Shown here piece by piece: positions 32,827 to 47,600 of a stretch of 64,000 bases of DNA. Made by a program: the position numbers and the translations under genes. The DNA lies in the NCBI GenBank assembly GCA_037893245.1, contig JBAIAA010000452.1:186001-250000 (forward strand). Reading direction: 5' to 3'. The stretch comes from Crossaster papposus (lineage: Eukaryota > Echinodermata > Asteroidea > Velatida > Solasteridae). Position 1 is the stretch's first letter. Each line of letters begins with the position of its first letter. The notes beneath the pieces were generated by a model. It worked only from the letters and a program-made list of their open reading frames with translations. It did no database searches and had not been told where the DNA came from.

Positions 32827-35800
32827 TCAAATTCGCCATAGGTTTGTGCACACAATCCCCGCCCACAAATAAGGGCATGAAGGAAAGCATGCTGCGGGAA
32901 GGGGCTGGGTGTTAGGAGATAGAGGGGGGCCTCCAGGAATGGCAAAATTAGCAATTTGACCCTGGGCATGCTTTGTTAGTATTTTATTTCGATTTTCTGA
33001 AAAATTTAACGTTAACACACGCGTTTCAAATTCGCCATAGGTTTGTGCACACAATCCCCGCCCACAAATAAGGGCATGAAGGAAAGCATGCCCCGGGAAG
33101 GGGCTGGGTGTTAGGAGATAGAGGGGGGCCTCCAGGAATGGCAACATTAGCAATTTGACCCGGGGCATGCTTTGTTAGTATTTTATTTCGATTTTCTGAA
33201 AATTGTAACGTTAACACACGCGTTTCAAATTCGCCATAGGTTTGTGCACACAATCCCCGCCCACAAACAAGGGCATGAAGGAAAGCATGCCCCGGGAAGG
33301 GGCTGGGTGTTAGGAGATAGAGGGGGGCCTCCAGGAAATGCAAAATTAGCAATTTGACCCGGGGCATGCTTTGTTAGTATTTTATTTCGATTTTCTGAAA
33401 ATGTTAACGTTAACACACGCGTTTCAAATTCGCCATAGGTTTGTGCACACAATCCCCGCCCACAAATAAGGGCATGAAGGAAAGCATGCCCCGGGAAGGG
33501 GCTGTGTGTTAGGAGATAGAGGGGGGCCTCCAGGAATGGCAAAATTAGCAATTTGACCCGGGGCATGCTTTGTTAGTATTTTATTTCGATTTTCTGAAAA
33601 TTGTAACGTTAACACACGCGTTTCAAATTCGCCATAGGTTAGTGCACACAATCCCCGCCCACAAATAAGGGCATGAAGGAAAGCATGCCCCGGGAAGGGG
33701 CTGGGTGTTAGGAGATAGAGGGGGGCCTCCAGGAATGGCAAAATTAGCAATTTGACCCGGGGCATGCTTTGTTAGTATTTTATTTCGATTTTCTGAAAAT
33801 GTTAACGTTAACACACGCGTTTCAAATTCGCCATAGGTTTGTGCACACAATCCCCGCCCACAAATAAGGGCATGAAGGAAAGCATGCCCCGGGAAGGGGC
33901 TGGGTGTTAGGAGATAGAGGGGGGCCTCCAGGAATGGCAAAATTAGCAATTTGACCCGGGGCATGCTTTGTTAGTATTTTATTTCGATTTTCTGAAAATT
34001 TTAACGTTAACACACGCGTTTCAAATTCGCCATAGGTTTGTGCACACAATCCCCGCCCACAAATAAGGGCATAAAGAAAAGCATGCCCCGGGAAGGGGCT
34101 GGGTGTTAGGAGATAGAGGGGGGCCTCCAGGAATGGCAAAATTAGCAATTTGACCCGGGGCATGCTTTGTTAGTATTTTATTTCGATTTTCTGAAAATTT
34201 TAACGTTAACACTCGCGTTTCAAATTCGCCATAGGTTTGTGCACACAATCCCCGCCCACAAATAAGGGCATGAAGGAAAGCATGCTGCGGGAAGGGGCTG
34301 GGTGTTAGGAGATAGAGGGGGGCCTCCAGGAATGGCAAAATTAGCAATTTGACCCTGGGCATGCTTTGTTAGTATTTTATTTCGATTTTCTGAAAAATTT
34401 AACGTTAACACACGCGTTTCAAATTCGCCATAGGTTTGTGCACACAATCCCCGCCCACAAATAAGGGCATGAAGGAAAGCATGCTGCGGGAAGGGGCTGG
34501 GTGTTAGGAGATAGAGGGGGGCCTCCAGGAATGGCAAAATTAGCAATTTGACCCTGGGCATGCTTTGTTAGTATTTTATTTCGATTTTCTGAAAAATTTA
34601 ACGTTAACACACGCGTTTCAAATTCGCCATAGGTTTGTGCACACAATCCCCGCCCACAAATAAGGGCATGAAGGAAAGCATGCCCCGGGAAGGGGCTGGG
34701 TGTTAGGAGATAGAGGGGGGCCTCCAGGAATGGCAACATTAGCAATTTGACCCGGGGCATGCTTTGTTAGTATTTTATTTCGATTTTCTGAAAATTGTAA
34801 CGTTAACACACGCGTTTCAAATTCGCCATAGGTTTGTGCACACAATCCCCGCCCACAAACAAGGGCATGAAGGAAAGCATGCCCCGGGAAGGGGCTGGGT
34901 GTTAGGAGATAGAGGGGGGCCTCCAGGAAATGCAAAATTAGCAATTTGACCCGGGGCATGCTTTGTTAGTATTTTATTTCGATTTTCTGAAAATGTTAAC
35001 GTTAACACACGCGTTTCAAATTCGCCATAGGTTTGTGCACACAATCCCCGCCCACAAATAAGGGCATGAAGGAAAGCATGCCCCGGGAAGGGGCTGTGTG
35101 TTAGGAGATAGAGGGGGGCCTCCAGGAATGGCAAAATTAGCAATTTGACCCGGGGCATGCTTTGTTAGTATTTTATTTCGATTTTCTGAAAATTGTAACG
35201 TTAACACACGCGTTTCAAATTCGCCATAGGTTAGTGCACACAATCCCCGCCCACAAATAAGGGCATGAAGGAAAGCATGCCCCGGGAAGGGGCTGGGTGT
35301 TAGGAGATAGAGGGGGGCCTCCAGGAATGGCAAAATTAGCAATTTGACCCGGGGCATGCTTTGTTAGTATTTTATTTCGATTTTCTGAAAATGTTAACGT
35401 TAACACACGCGTTTCAAATTCGCCATAGGTTTGTGCACACAATCCCCGCCCACAAATAAGGGCATGAAGGAAAGCATGCCCCGGGAAGGGGCTGGGTGTT
35501 AGGAGATAGAGGGGGGCCTCCAGGAATGGCAAAATTAGCAATTTGACCCGGGGCATGCTTTGTTAGTATTTTATTTCGATTTTCTGAAAATTTTAACGTT
35601 AACACACGCGTTTCAAATTCGCCATAGGTTTGTGCACACAATCCCCGCCCACAAATAAGGGCATAAAGAAAAGCATGCCCCGGGAAGGGGCTGGGTGTTA
35701 GGAGATAGAGGGGGGCCTCCAGGAATGGCAAAATTAGCAATTTGACCCGGGGCATGCTTTGTTAGTATTTTATTTCGATTTTCTGAAAATTTTAACGTTA

Positions 35801-36010
35801 ACACTCGCGTTTCAAATTCGCCATAGGTTTGTGCACACAATCCCCGCCCACAAATAAGGGCATGAAGGAAAGCATGCTGCGGGAAGGGGCTGGGTGTTAG
35901 GAGATAGAGGGGGGCCTCCAGGAATGGCAAAATTAGCAATTTGACCCTGGGCATGCTTTGTTAGTATTTTATTTCGATTTTCTGAAAAATTTAACGTTAA
36001 CACACGCGTT
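32827..36010. repeat. Tandem duplication of an eight-monomer unit (2 x 1,592 bp)
   Basis: Variants recur 1,592 bp apart: CACAAACAAGGG near 33,263 and 34,855, GGGGCTGTGTG near 33,499 and 35,091, CATAGGTTAGTGC near 33,634 and 35,226, and GGGCATAAAGAAAAGC near 34,067 and 35,659. Copy 1 is about 32,827-34,418 and copy 2 about 34,419-36,010; edges are approximate. Confidence 0.82.
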
Positions 36011-39000
36011 TCAAATTCGCCATAGGTTTGTGCACACAATCCCCGCCCACAAATAAGGGCATGAAGGAAAGCATGCCCCGGGAAGGGGCTGGGTGTTAGG
36101 AGATAGAGGGGGGCCTCCAGGAATGGCAAAATTTGCAATTTGACCAGGGGCATGCTTTGTTAGTATTTTATTTCGATTTTCTGAAAATGTTAACGTTAAC
36201 ACACGCGTTTCAAATTCGCCATAGGTTTGTGCACACAATCCCCGCCCACAAATAAGGGCATGAAGGAAAGCATGCCCCGGGAAGGGGCTGGGTGTTAGGA
36301 GATAGAGGGGGGCCTCCAGGAATGGCAAAATTAGCAATTTGACCCGGGGCATGCTTTGTTAGTATTTTATTTCGATCTTCTGAAAATTTTAACGTTAACA
36401 CACGCGTTTCAAATTCGCCATAGGTTTGTGCACACAATCCCCGCCCACAAATAAGGGCATGAAGGAAAGCATGCCCCGGGAAGGGGCTGGGTGTTAGGAG
36501 ATAGAGGGGGGCCTCCAGGAATGGCAACATTAGCAATTTGACCCGGGGCATGCTTTGTTAGTATTTTATTTCGATTTTCTGAAAATTGTAACGTTAACAC
36601 ACGCGTTTCAAATTCGCCATAGGTTTGTGCACACAATTCCCGCCCACAAATAAGGGCATAAAGGAAAGCATGCCCCGGGAAGGGGCTGGGTGTTAGAAGA
36701 TAGAGGGGGGCCTCCAGGAATGGCAAAATTAGCAATTTGACCCGGGGCATGCTTTGTTAGTATTTTATTTCGATTTTCTGAAAATTGTAACGTTAACACA
36801 CGCGTTTCAAATTCGCCATAGGTTTGTGCACACAATCCCCGCCCACAAATAAGGGCATGAAGGAAAGCATGCCCCGGGAAGGGGCTGGGTGTTAGGAGAT
36901 AGAGGGGGGCCTCCAGGAATGGCAAAATTAGCAATTTGACCCGGGGCATGCTTTGTTAGTATTTTATTTAGATTTTCTGAAGATTTTAACGTTAACACAC
37001 GCGTTTCAAATTCGCCATAGGTTTGTGCACACAATCCCCGCCCACAAATAAGGGCATGAAGGAAAGCATGCCCCGGGAAGGGGCTGTGTGTTAGGAGATA
37101 GAGGGGGGCCTCCAGGAATGGCAAAATTAGCAATTTGACCCGGGGCATGCTTTGTTAGTATTTTATTTCGATTTTCTGAAAATTGTAACGTTAACACACG
37201 CGTTTCAAATTCGCCATAGGTTTGTGCACACAATCCCCGCCCACAAATAAGGGCATGAAGGAAAGCATGCCCCGGGAAGGGGCTGGGTGTTAGGAGATAG
37301 AGGGGGGCCTCCAGGAATGGCAAAATTAGCAATTTGACCAGGGGCATGCTTTGTTAGTATTTTATTTCGATTTTCTGAAAATTGTAACGTTAACACACGC
37401 GTTTCAAATTCCCAATAGGTTTGTGCACACAATCCCCGCCCACAAATAAGGGCATGAAGGAAAGCATGCCCCGGGAAGGGGCTGGGTGTTAGGAGATAGA
37501 GGGGGGCCTCCAGGAATGGCAAAATTAGCAATTTGACCCGGGGCATGCTTTGTTAGTATTTTATTTCGATTTTCTGAAAATGTTAACGTTAACACACGCG
37601 TTTCAAATTCGCCATAGGTTTGTGCACACAATCCCCGCCCACAAATAAGGGCATGAAGGAAAGCATGCCCCGGGAAGGGGCTGGGTGTTAGGAGATAGAG
37701 GGGGGCCTCCAGGAATGGCAAAATTAGCAATTTGACCCGGGGCGTGCTTTGTTAGTATTTTATTTCGATTTTCTGAAAAATGTAACGTTAACACACGCGT
37801 TTCAAATTCGCCATAGGTTTGTGCACACAATCCCCGCCCACAAATAAGGGCATGAAGGAAAGCATGCCCCGGGAAGGGGCTGGGTGTTAGGAGATAGAGG
37901 GGGGCCTCCAGGAAATGCAAAATTAGCAATTTGACCCGGGGCATGCTTTGTTAGTATTTTATTTCGATTTTCTGAAAATTTTAACGTTAACACACGCGTT
38001 TCAAATTCGCCATAGGTTTGTGAACACAATCCCCGCCCACAAATAAGGGCATGAAGGAAAGCATGCCCCGGGAAGGGGCTGGGTGTTAGGAGATAGAGGG
38101 GGGCCTCCAGGAATGGCAAAATTAGCAATTTGACCGGGCGCATGCTTTGTTAGTATTTTATTTCGATTTTCTGAAAATGTTAACGTTAACACACGCGTTT
38201 CAAATTCGCCATAGGTTTGTGCACACAATCCCCGCCCACAAATTAGGGCATGAAGGAAAGCATGCTCCGGGAAGGGGCTGGGTGTTAGGAGATAGAGGGG
38301 GGCCTCCAGGAATGGCAAAATTAGCAATTTGACCCGGGGCATGCTTTGTTAGTATTTTATTTCGATTTTCTGAACATTTTAACGTTAACACACGCGTTTC
38401 AAATTCGCCATAGGTTTGTGCACACAATCCCCGCCCACAAATAAGGGAATGAAGGAAAGCATGCCCCGGGAAGGGGCTGGGTGTTAGGAGATAGAGGGGG
38501 GCCTCCAGGAATGGCATAATTAGCAATTTGACCCGGGCATGCTTTGTTAGTATTTTATTTCGATTTTCTGAAAATGTTAACGTTAACACACGCGTTTCAA
38601 ATTCGCCATAGGTTTGTGCACATAATCCCCGCCCACAAATAAGGGCATGAAGGAAAGCATGCTCCGGGAAGGGGCTGGGTGTTAGGAGATAGAGGGGGGC
38701 CTCCAGGAATGGCAAAATTAGCAATTTGACCCTGGGCATGCTTTGTTAGTATTTTATTTCGATTTTCTGAAAATTTTAACGTTAACACACGCGTTTCAAA
38801 TTCGCCATAGGTTTGTGCACACAATCCCCGCCCACAAATAAGGGCATGAAGGAAAGCATGCCCCGGGAAGGGGCTGGGTGTTAGGAGATAGAGGGGGGCC
38901 TCCAGGAATGGCAAAATTAGCAATTTGACCCGGGGCATGCTTTGTTAGTATTTTATTTCGATCTTCTGAAAATTGTAACGTTAACACACGCGTTTCAAAT

Positions 39001-42000
39001 TCGCCATAGGTTTGTGCACACAATCCCCGCCCACAAATAAGGGCATGAAGGAAAGCATGCCCCGGGAAGGGGCTGGGTGTTAGGAGATAGAGGGGGGCCT
39101 CCAGGAATGGCAAAATTAGCAATTTGACCCGGGGCATGCTTTGTTAGTATTTTATTTCGATTTTCTGAACATTTTAACGTTAACACACGCGTTTCAAATT
39201 CGCCATAGGTTTGTGCACACAATCCCCGCCCACAAATAAGGGAATGAAGGAAAGCATGCCCCGGGAAGGGGCTGGGTGTTAGGAGATAGAGGGGGGCCTC
39301 CAGGAATGGCAAAATTAGCAATTTGACACGGGGCATGCTTTGTTAGTATTTTATTTCGATTTTCTGAACATTTTAACGTTAACACACGCGTTTCAAATTC
39401 GCCATAGGTTTGTGCACACAATCCCCGCCCACAAATAAGGGCATGAAGAAAAGCATGCCCCGGGAAGGGGCTGGGTGTTAGGAGATAGAGGGGGGCCTCC
39501 AGGAATGGCAACATTAGCAATTTGACCCGGGGCATGCTTTGTTAGTATTTTATTTCGATTTTCTGAAAATTGTAACGTTAACACACGCGTTTCAAATTCG
39601 CCATAGGTTTGTGCACATAATCCCCGCCCACAAATAAGGGCATGAAGGAAAGCATGCTCCGGGAAGGGGCTGGGTGTTAGGAGATAGAGGGGGGCCTCCA
39701 GGAATGGCAAAATTAGCAATTTGACCCTGGGCATGCTTTGTTAGTATTTTATTTCGATTTTCTGAAAATTTTAACGTTAACACACGCGTTTCAAATTCGC
39801 CATAGGTTTGTGCACACAATCCCTGCCCACAAATAAGGGCATGAAGGAAAGCATGCCCCGGGAAGGGGCTGGGTGTTAGGAGATAGAAGGGGGCCTCCAG
39901 GAATGGCAAAATTAGCAATTTGACCCGGGGCATGCTTTGTTAGTATTTTATTTCGATCTTCTGAAAATTGTAACGTTAACACACGCGTTTCAAATTCGCC
40001 ATAGGTTTGTGCACACAATCCCCGCCCACAAATAAGGGCATGAAGGAAAGCATGCCCCGGGAAGGGGCTGGGTGTTAGGAGATAGAGGGGGGCCTCCAGG
40101 AATGGCAAAATTAGCAATTTGACCCGGGGCATGCTTTGTTAGTATTTTATTTCGATTTTCTGAAAATTGTAACGTTAACACACGCGTTTCAAATTCGCCA
40201 TAGGTTTGTGCACACAATCCCCGCCCACAAATAAGGGCATGAAGGAAAGCATGCCCCGGGAAGGGGCTGGGTGTTAGGAGATAGAGGGGGGCCTCCAGGA
40301 ATGGCAAAATTAGCAATTTGACCCGGGGCATGCTTTGTTAGTATTTTATTTCGATTTTCTGAACATTTTAACGTTAACACACGCGTTTCAAATTCGCCAT
40401 AGGTTTGTGCACACAATCCCCGCCCACAAATAAGGGAATGAAGGAAAGCATGCCCCGGGAAGGGGCTGGGTGTTAGGAGATAGAGGGGGGCCTCCAGAAA
40501 TGGCAAAATTAGCAATTTGACCCGGGGCATGCTTTGTTAGTATTTTATTTCGATTTTCTGAAAATTTTAACGTTAACACACGCGTTTCAAATTCGCCATA
40601 GGTTTGTGCACACAATCCCCGCCCACAAATAAGGGCATGAAGGAAAGCATGCTGCGGGAAGCGGCTGGGTGTTAGGAGATAGAGGGGGGCCTCCAGGAAT
40701 GGCAAAATTAGCAATTTGACCCTGGGCATGCTTTGTTAGTATTTTATTTCGATTTTCTGAAAATGTTAACGTTAACACACGCGTTTCAAATTCGCCATAG
40801 GTTTGTGCACACAATCCCCGCCCACAAATAAGGGCATGAAGGAAAGCATGCCCCGGGAAGGGGCTGGGTGTTAGGAGATAGAGGGGGGCCTCCAGGAATG
40901 GCAAAATTAGCAATTTGACCCGGGGCATGCTTTGTTAGTATTTTATTTCGATTTTCTGAAAATTGTAACGTTAACACACGCGTTTCAAATTCGCCATAGG
41001 TTTGTGCACACAATCCCCGCCCACAAATAAGGGCATGAAGGAAAGCATGCCCCGGGAAGGGGCTGGGTGTTAGGAGATAGAGGGGGGGCCTCCAGGAATG
41101 GCAAAATTAGCAATTTGACCCGGGGCATGCTTTGTTAGTATTTTATTTCGATTTTCTGAACATTTTAACGTTAACACACGCGTTTCAAATTCGCCATAGG
41201 TTTGTGCACACAATCCCCGCCCACAAATAAGGGAATGAAGGAAAGCATGCCCCGGGAAGGGGCTGGGTGTTAGGAGATAGAGGGGGGCCTCCAGAAATGG
41301 CAAAATTAGCAATTTGACCCGGGGCATGCTTTGTTAGTATTTTATTTCGATTTTCTGAAAATTTTAACGTTAACACACGCGTTTCAAATTCGCCATAGGT
41401 TTGTGCACACAATCCCCGCCCACAAATAAGGGCATGAAGGAAAGCATGCTGCGGGAAGCGGCTGGGTGTTAGGAGATAGAGGGGGGCCTCCAGGAATGGC
41501 AAAATTAGCAATTTGACCCTGGGCATGCTTTGTTAGTATTTTATTTCGATTTTCTGAAAATGTTAACGTTAACACACGCGTTTCAAATTCGCCATAGGTT
41601 TGTGCACACAATCCCCGCCCACAAATAAGGGCATGAAGGAAAGCATGCCCCGGGAAGGGGCTGGGTGTTAGGAGATAGAGGGGGGCCTCCAGGAATGGCA
41701 AAATTAGCAATTTGACCAGGGGCATGCTTTGTTAGTATTTTATTTCGATTTTCTGAAAATGTTAACGTTAACACACGCGTTTCAAATTCGCCATAGGTTT
41801 GTGCACACAATCCCCGCCCACAAATAAGGGCATGAAGGAAAGCATGCCCCGGGAAGGGGCTGGGTGTTAGGAGATAGAGGGGGGCCTCCAGGAATGGCAA
41901 AATTAGCAATTTGACCCGGGGCATGCTTTGTTAGTATTTTATTTCGACCTTCTGAAAATTTTAACGTTAACACACGCGTTTCAAATTCGCCATAGGTTTG

Positions 42001-43769
42001 TGCACACAATCCCCGCCCACAAATAAGGGCCTGAAGGAAAGCATGCCCCGGGAAGGGGCTGGATGTTAGGAGATAGAGGGGGGCCTCCAGGAATGGCAAA
42101 ATTAGCAATTTGACCCGGGGGCATGCTTTGTTAGTATTTTATTTCGATTTTCTGAAAATTGTAACGTTAACACACGCGTTTCAAATTCGCCATAGGTTTG
42201 TGCACACAATCCCCGCCCACAAATAAGGGCATGAAGGAAAGCATGCCCCGGGAAGGGGCTGGGTGTTAGGAGATAGAGGGGGGCCTCCAGGAATGGCACA
42301 ATTAGCAATTTGACCCGGGCATGCTTTGTTAGTATTTTATTTCGATTTTCTGAAAATGTTAACGTTAACACACGCGTTTCAAATTCGCCATAGGTTTGTG
42401 CACACAATCCCCGCCCACAAATAAGGGCATGAAGGAAAGCATGCCCCGGGAAGGGGCTGGGTGTTAGGAGATAGAGGGGGGCCTCCAGGAATGGCAAAAT
42501 TAGCAATTTGACCCGGGGCATGCTTTGTTAGTATTTTTTTTCGACCTTCTGAAAATTTTAACGTTAACACACGCGTTTCAAATTCGCCATAGGTTTGTGC
42601 ACACAATCCCCGCCCACAAATAAGGGCCTGAAGGAAAGCATGCCCCGGGAAGGGGCTGGGTGTTAGGAGATAGAGGGGGGCCTCCAGGAATGGCACAATT
42701 AGCAATTTGACCCGGGCATGCTTTGTTAGTATTTTATTTCGATTTTCTGAAAATGTTAACGTTAACACACGCGTTTCAAATTCGCCATAGGTTTGTGCAC
42801 ACAATCCCCGCCCACAAATAAGGGCATGAAGGAAAGCATGCCCCGGGCAGGGGCTGGGTGTTAGGAGATAGAGGGGGGCCTCCAGGAATGGCAAAATTAG
42901 CAATTTGACCCGGGGCATTCTTTGTTAGTATTTTATTTCGATTTTCTGAAAATTTTAACGTTAACACACGCGTTTCAAATTCGCCATAGGTTTGTGCACA
43001 CAATCCCCGCCCACAAATAAGGGCATGAAGGAAAGCATGCCCCGGGAAGGGGCTGGGTGTTAGGAGATAGAGGGGGGCGTCCAGGAATGGCAAAATTAGC
43101 AATTTGACCCGGGGCATGCTTTGTTAGTATTTTATTTCGATTTTCTGAAAATTTTAACGTTAACACTCGCGTTTCAAATTCGCCATAGGTTTGTGCACAC
43201 AATCCCCGCCCACAAATAAGGGCATGAAGGAAAGCATGCCCCGGGAAGGGGCTGGGTGTTAGGAGATAGAGGGGGGCCTCCAGGAATGGCACAATTAGCA
43301 ATTTGACCCGGGCATGCTTTGTTAGTATTTTATTTCGATTTTCTGAAAATGTTAACGTTAACACACGCGTTTCAAATTCGCCATAGGTTTGTGGACACAA
43401 TCCCCGCCCACAAATAAGGGCATGAAGGAAAGCATGCCCCGGGCAGGGGCTGGGTGTTAGGAGATAGAGGGGGGCCTCCAGGAATGGCAAAATTAGCAAT
43501 TTGAAACGGGGCATTCTTTGTTAGTATTTTATTTCGATTTTCTGAAAATTTTAACGTTAACACACGCGTTTCAAATTCGCCATAGGTTTGTGCACACAAT
43601 CCCCGCCCACAAATAAGGGCATGAAGGAAAGCATGCCCCGGGAAGGGGCTGGGTGTTAGGAGATAGAGGGGGGCGTCCAGGAATGGCAAAATTAGCAATT
43701 TGACCCGGGGCATGCTTTGTTAGTATTTTATTTCGATTTTCTGAAAATTTTAACGTTAACACACGCGTT

Positions 43770-44609
43770 TCAAATTCGCCATAGGTTTGTGCACACAATC
43801 CCCGCCCAGAAATAAGGGCATGAAGGAAAGCATGCCCCGGGAAGGGGCTGGGTGTTAGGAGATAGAGGGGGGCCTCCAGGAATGGCAAAATTAGCAATTT
43901 GACCCGGGGCATGCTTTGTTAGTATTTTATTTCGATTTTCTGAACATTTTAACGTTAACACACGCGTTTCAAATTCGCCATAGGTTTGTGCACACAATCC
44001 CCGCAAACAAATAAGGGCATGAAGGCCCACAAATAAGGGCATGAAGGAAAGCATGCCCCGGGAAGGGGCTGGGTGTTAGGAGATAGAGGGGGGCGTCCAG
44101 GAATGGCAAAATTAGCAATTTGACCCGGGGCATGCTTTGTTAGTATTTTATTTCGATTTTCTGAAAATTGTAACGTTAACACACGCGTTTCAAATTCGCC
44201 ATAGGTTTGTGCACACAATCCCCGCCCACAAATAAGGGCATGAAGGAAAGCATGCCCCGGGAAGGGGCTGGGTGTTAGGAGATAGAGGGGGGCCTCCAGG
44301 AATGGCAAAATTAGCAATTTGACCCGGGGCATGCTTTGTTAGTATTTTATTTCGATTTTCTGAACATTTTAACGTTAACACACGCGTTTCAAATTCGCCA
44401 TAGGTTTGTGCACACAATCCCCGCAAACAAATAAGGGCATGAAGGCCCACAAATAAGGGCATGAAGGAAAGCATGCCCCGGGAAGGGGCTGGGTGTTAGG
44501 AGATAGAGGGGGGCCTCCAGGAATGGCAAAATTAGCAATTTGACCCGGGGCATGCTTTGTTAGTATTTTATTTCGATTTTCTGAAAATTTTAACGTTAAC
44601 ACACGCGTT
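43770..44609. repeat. 420-bp dimer (199 + 221 bp), two tandem copies
   Basis: A normal monomer alternates with a 221-bp monomer, giving a 420-bp step between the variants GAACATTTTAAC and GCAAACAAATAAGGG (near 44,003 and 44,423). A second such pair starts near 45,406 and 45,826. Here the satellite is evolving through a dimeric unit. Confidence 0.82.
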
Positions 44610-47600
44610 TCAAATTCGCCATAGGTTTGTGCACACAATCCCCGCCCACAAATAAGGGCATGAAGGAAAGCATGCCCCGGGAAGGGGCTGGGTGTTAGGA
44701 GATAGAGGGGGGCCTCCAGGAATGGCACAATTAGCAATTTGACCCGGGGCATGCTTTGTTAGTATTTTATTTCGATTTTCTGAAAATGTTAACGTTAACA
44801 CACGCGTTTCAAATTCGCCATAGGTTTGTGCACACAATCCCCGCCCACAAATAAGGGCATGACGGAAAGCATGCCCCGGGAAGGGGCTGGGTGTTAGGAG
44901 ATAGAGGGGGGCCTCCAGGAATGGCAAAATTTGCAATTTGACCCGGGGCATGCTTTGTTAGTATTTTATTTCGATTTTCTGAAAATTTTAACGTTAACAC
45001 ACGCGTTTCAAATTCGCCATAGGTTTGTGCACACAATCCCCGCCCACAAATAAGGGCATGAAGGAAAGCATGCCCCGGGAAGGGGCTGGGTGTTAGGAGA
45101 TAGAGGGGGGCCTCCAGGAATGGCAAAATTAGCAATTTGACCCGGGGCATGCTTTGTTAGTATTTTATTTCGATTTTCTGAAAATGTTAACGTTAACACA
45201 CGCGTTTCAAATTCGCCATAGGTTTGTGCACACAATCCCCGCCCACAAATAAGGGCATGAAGGAAAGCATGCCCCGGGAAGGGGCTGGGTGTTAGGAGAT
45301 AGAGGGGGGCGTCCAGGAATGGCAAAATTAGCAATTTGACCCGGGGCATGCTTTGTTAGTATTTTATTTCGATTTTCTGAAAATTTTAACGTTAACACAC
45401 GCGTTTCAAATTCGCCATAGGTTTGTGCACACAATCCCCGCCCACAAATAAGGGCATGAAGGAAAGCATGCCCCGGGAAGGGGCTGGGTGTTAGGAGATA
45501 GAGGGGGGCCTCCAGGAATGGCAAAATTAGCAATTTGACCCGGGGCATGCTTTGTTAGTATTTTATTTCGATTTTCTGAACATTTTAACGTTAACACACG
45601 CGTTTCAAATTCGCCATAGGTTTGTGCACACAATCCCCGCAAACAAATAAGGGCATGAAGGCCCACAAATAAGGGCATGAAGGAAAGCATGCCCCGGGAA
45701 GGGGCTGGGTGTTAGGAGATAGAGGGGGGCGTCCAGGAATGGCAAAATTAGCAATTTGACCCGGGGCATGCTTTGTTAGTATTTTATTTCGATTTTCTGA
45801 AAATTTTAACGTTAACACACGCGTTTCAAATTCGCCATAGGTTTGTGCACACAATCCCCGCCCACAAATAAGGGCATGAAGGAAAGCATGCCCCGGGAAG
45901 GGGCTGGGTGTTAGGAGATAGAGGGGGGCCTCCAGGAATGGCAAAATTAGCAATTTGACCCGGGGCATGCTTTGTTAGTATTTTATTTCGATTTTCTGAA
46001 CATTTTAACGTTAACACACGCGTTTCAAATTCGCCATAGGTTTGTGCACACAATCCCCGCAAACAAATAAGGGCATGAAGGCCCACAAATAAGGGCATGA
46101 AGGAAAGCATGCCCCGGGAAGGGGCTGGGTGTTAGGAGATAGAGGGGGGCCTCCAGGAATGGCAAAATTAGCAATTTGACCCGGGGCATGCTTTGTTAGT
46201 ATTTTATTTCGATTTTCTGAAAATGTTAACGTTAACACACGCGTTTCAAATTCGCCATAGGTTTGTGCACACAATCCCCGCCCACAAATAAGGGCATGAC
46301 GGAAAGCGTGCCCCGGGAAGGGGCTGGGTGTTAGGAGATAGAGGGGGGCCTCCAGGAATGGCAAAATTAGCAATTTGACCCGGGGCATGCTTTGTTAGTA
46401 TTTTATTTCGATTTTCTGAAAATTGTAACGTTAACACACGCGTTTCAAATTCGCCATAGGTTTGTGCACACAATCCCCGCCCACAAATAAGGGCATGAAG
46501 GAAAGCATGCCCCGGGAAGGGGCTGGGTGTTAGGAGATAGAGGGGGGCCTCCAGGAATGGCAAAATTAGCAATTTGACCCGGGGCATGCTTTGTTAGTAT
46601 TTTATTTCGATTTTCTGAAAATTGTAACGTTAACACACGCGTTTCAAATTCGCCATAGGTTTGTGCACACAATCCCCGCCCACAAATAAGGGCATGAAGG
46701 AAAGCATGCCCCGGGAAGGGGCTGGGTGTTAGGAGATAGAGGGGGGCCTCCAGGAATGGCAAAATTAGCAATTTGACCCGGGGCATGCTTTGTTAGTATT
46801 TTATTTCGATTTTCTGAAAATGTTAACGTTAACACACGCGTTTCAAATTCGCCATAGGTTTGTGCACACAATCCCCGCCCACAAATAAGGGCATGAAGGA
46901 AAGCATGCCCCGGGAAGGGGCTGGGTGTTAGGAGATAGAGGGGGGCCTCCAGGAATGGCAAAATTAGCAATTTGACCCGGGGCATGCTTTGTGAGTATTT
47001 TATTTCGATTTTTGGAAAATTGTAACGTTAACACACGCGTTTCAAATTCGCCATAGGTTTGTGCACACAATCCCCGCCCACAAATAAGGGCATGAAGGAA
47101 AGCATGCCCCAGGAAGGGGCTGGGTGTTAGGAGATAGAGGGGGGCCTCCAGGAATGGCAAAATTAGCAATTTGACCCGGGGCATGCTTTGTTAGTATTTT
47201 ATTTCGATTTTCTGAAAATGTTAACGTTAACACACGAGTTTCAAATTCGCCATAGGTTTGTGCACACAATCCCCGCCCACAAATAAGGGCATGAAGGAAA
47301 GCATGCCCCGGGAAGGGGCTGGGTGTTAGGAGATAGAGGGGGCCTCCAGGTATGGCACAATTAGCAATTTGACCCGGGGCATGCTTTGTTAGTATTTTAT
47401 TTCGATTTTCTGAAAATGTTAACGTTAACACACGCGTTTCAAATTCGCCATAGGTTTGTGCACACAATCCCCGCCCACAAATAAGGGCATGAAGGAAAGC
47501 ATGCCCCGGGAAGGGGCTGGGTGTTAGGAGATAGAGGGGGGCGTCCAGGAATGGCAAAATTAGCAATTTGACCCGGGGCATGCTTTGTTAGTATTTTATT

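Noticed and set aside
33172..33357. Short + strand frame in satellite (also near 34,764 and 38,147)
   Set aside because: It opens only where a single change (AAATAAGGG to AAACAAGGG or AAATTAGGG) removes a stop. There is no other sign of coding.
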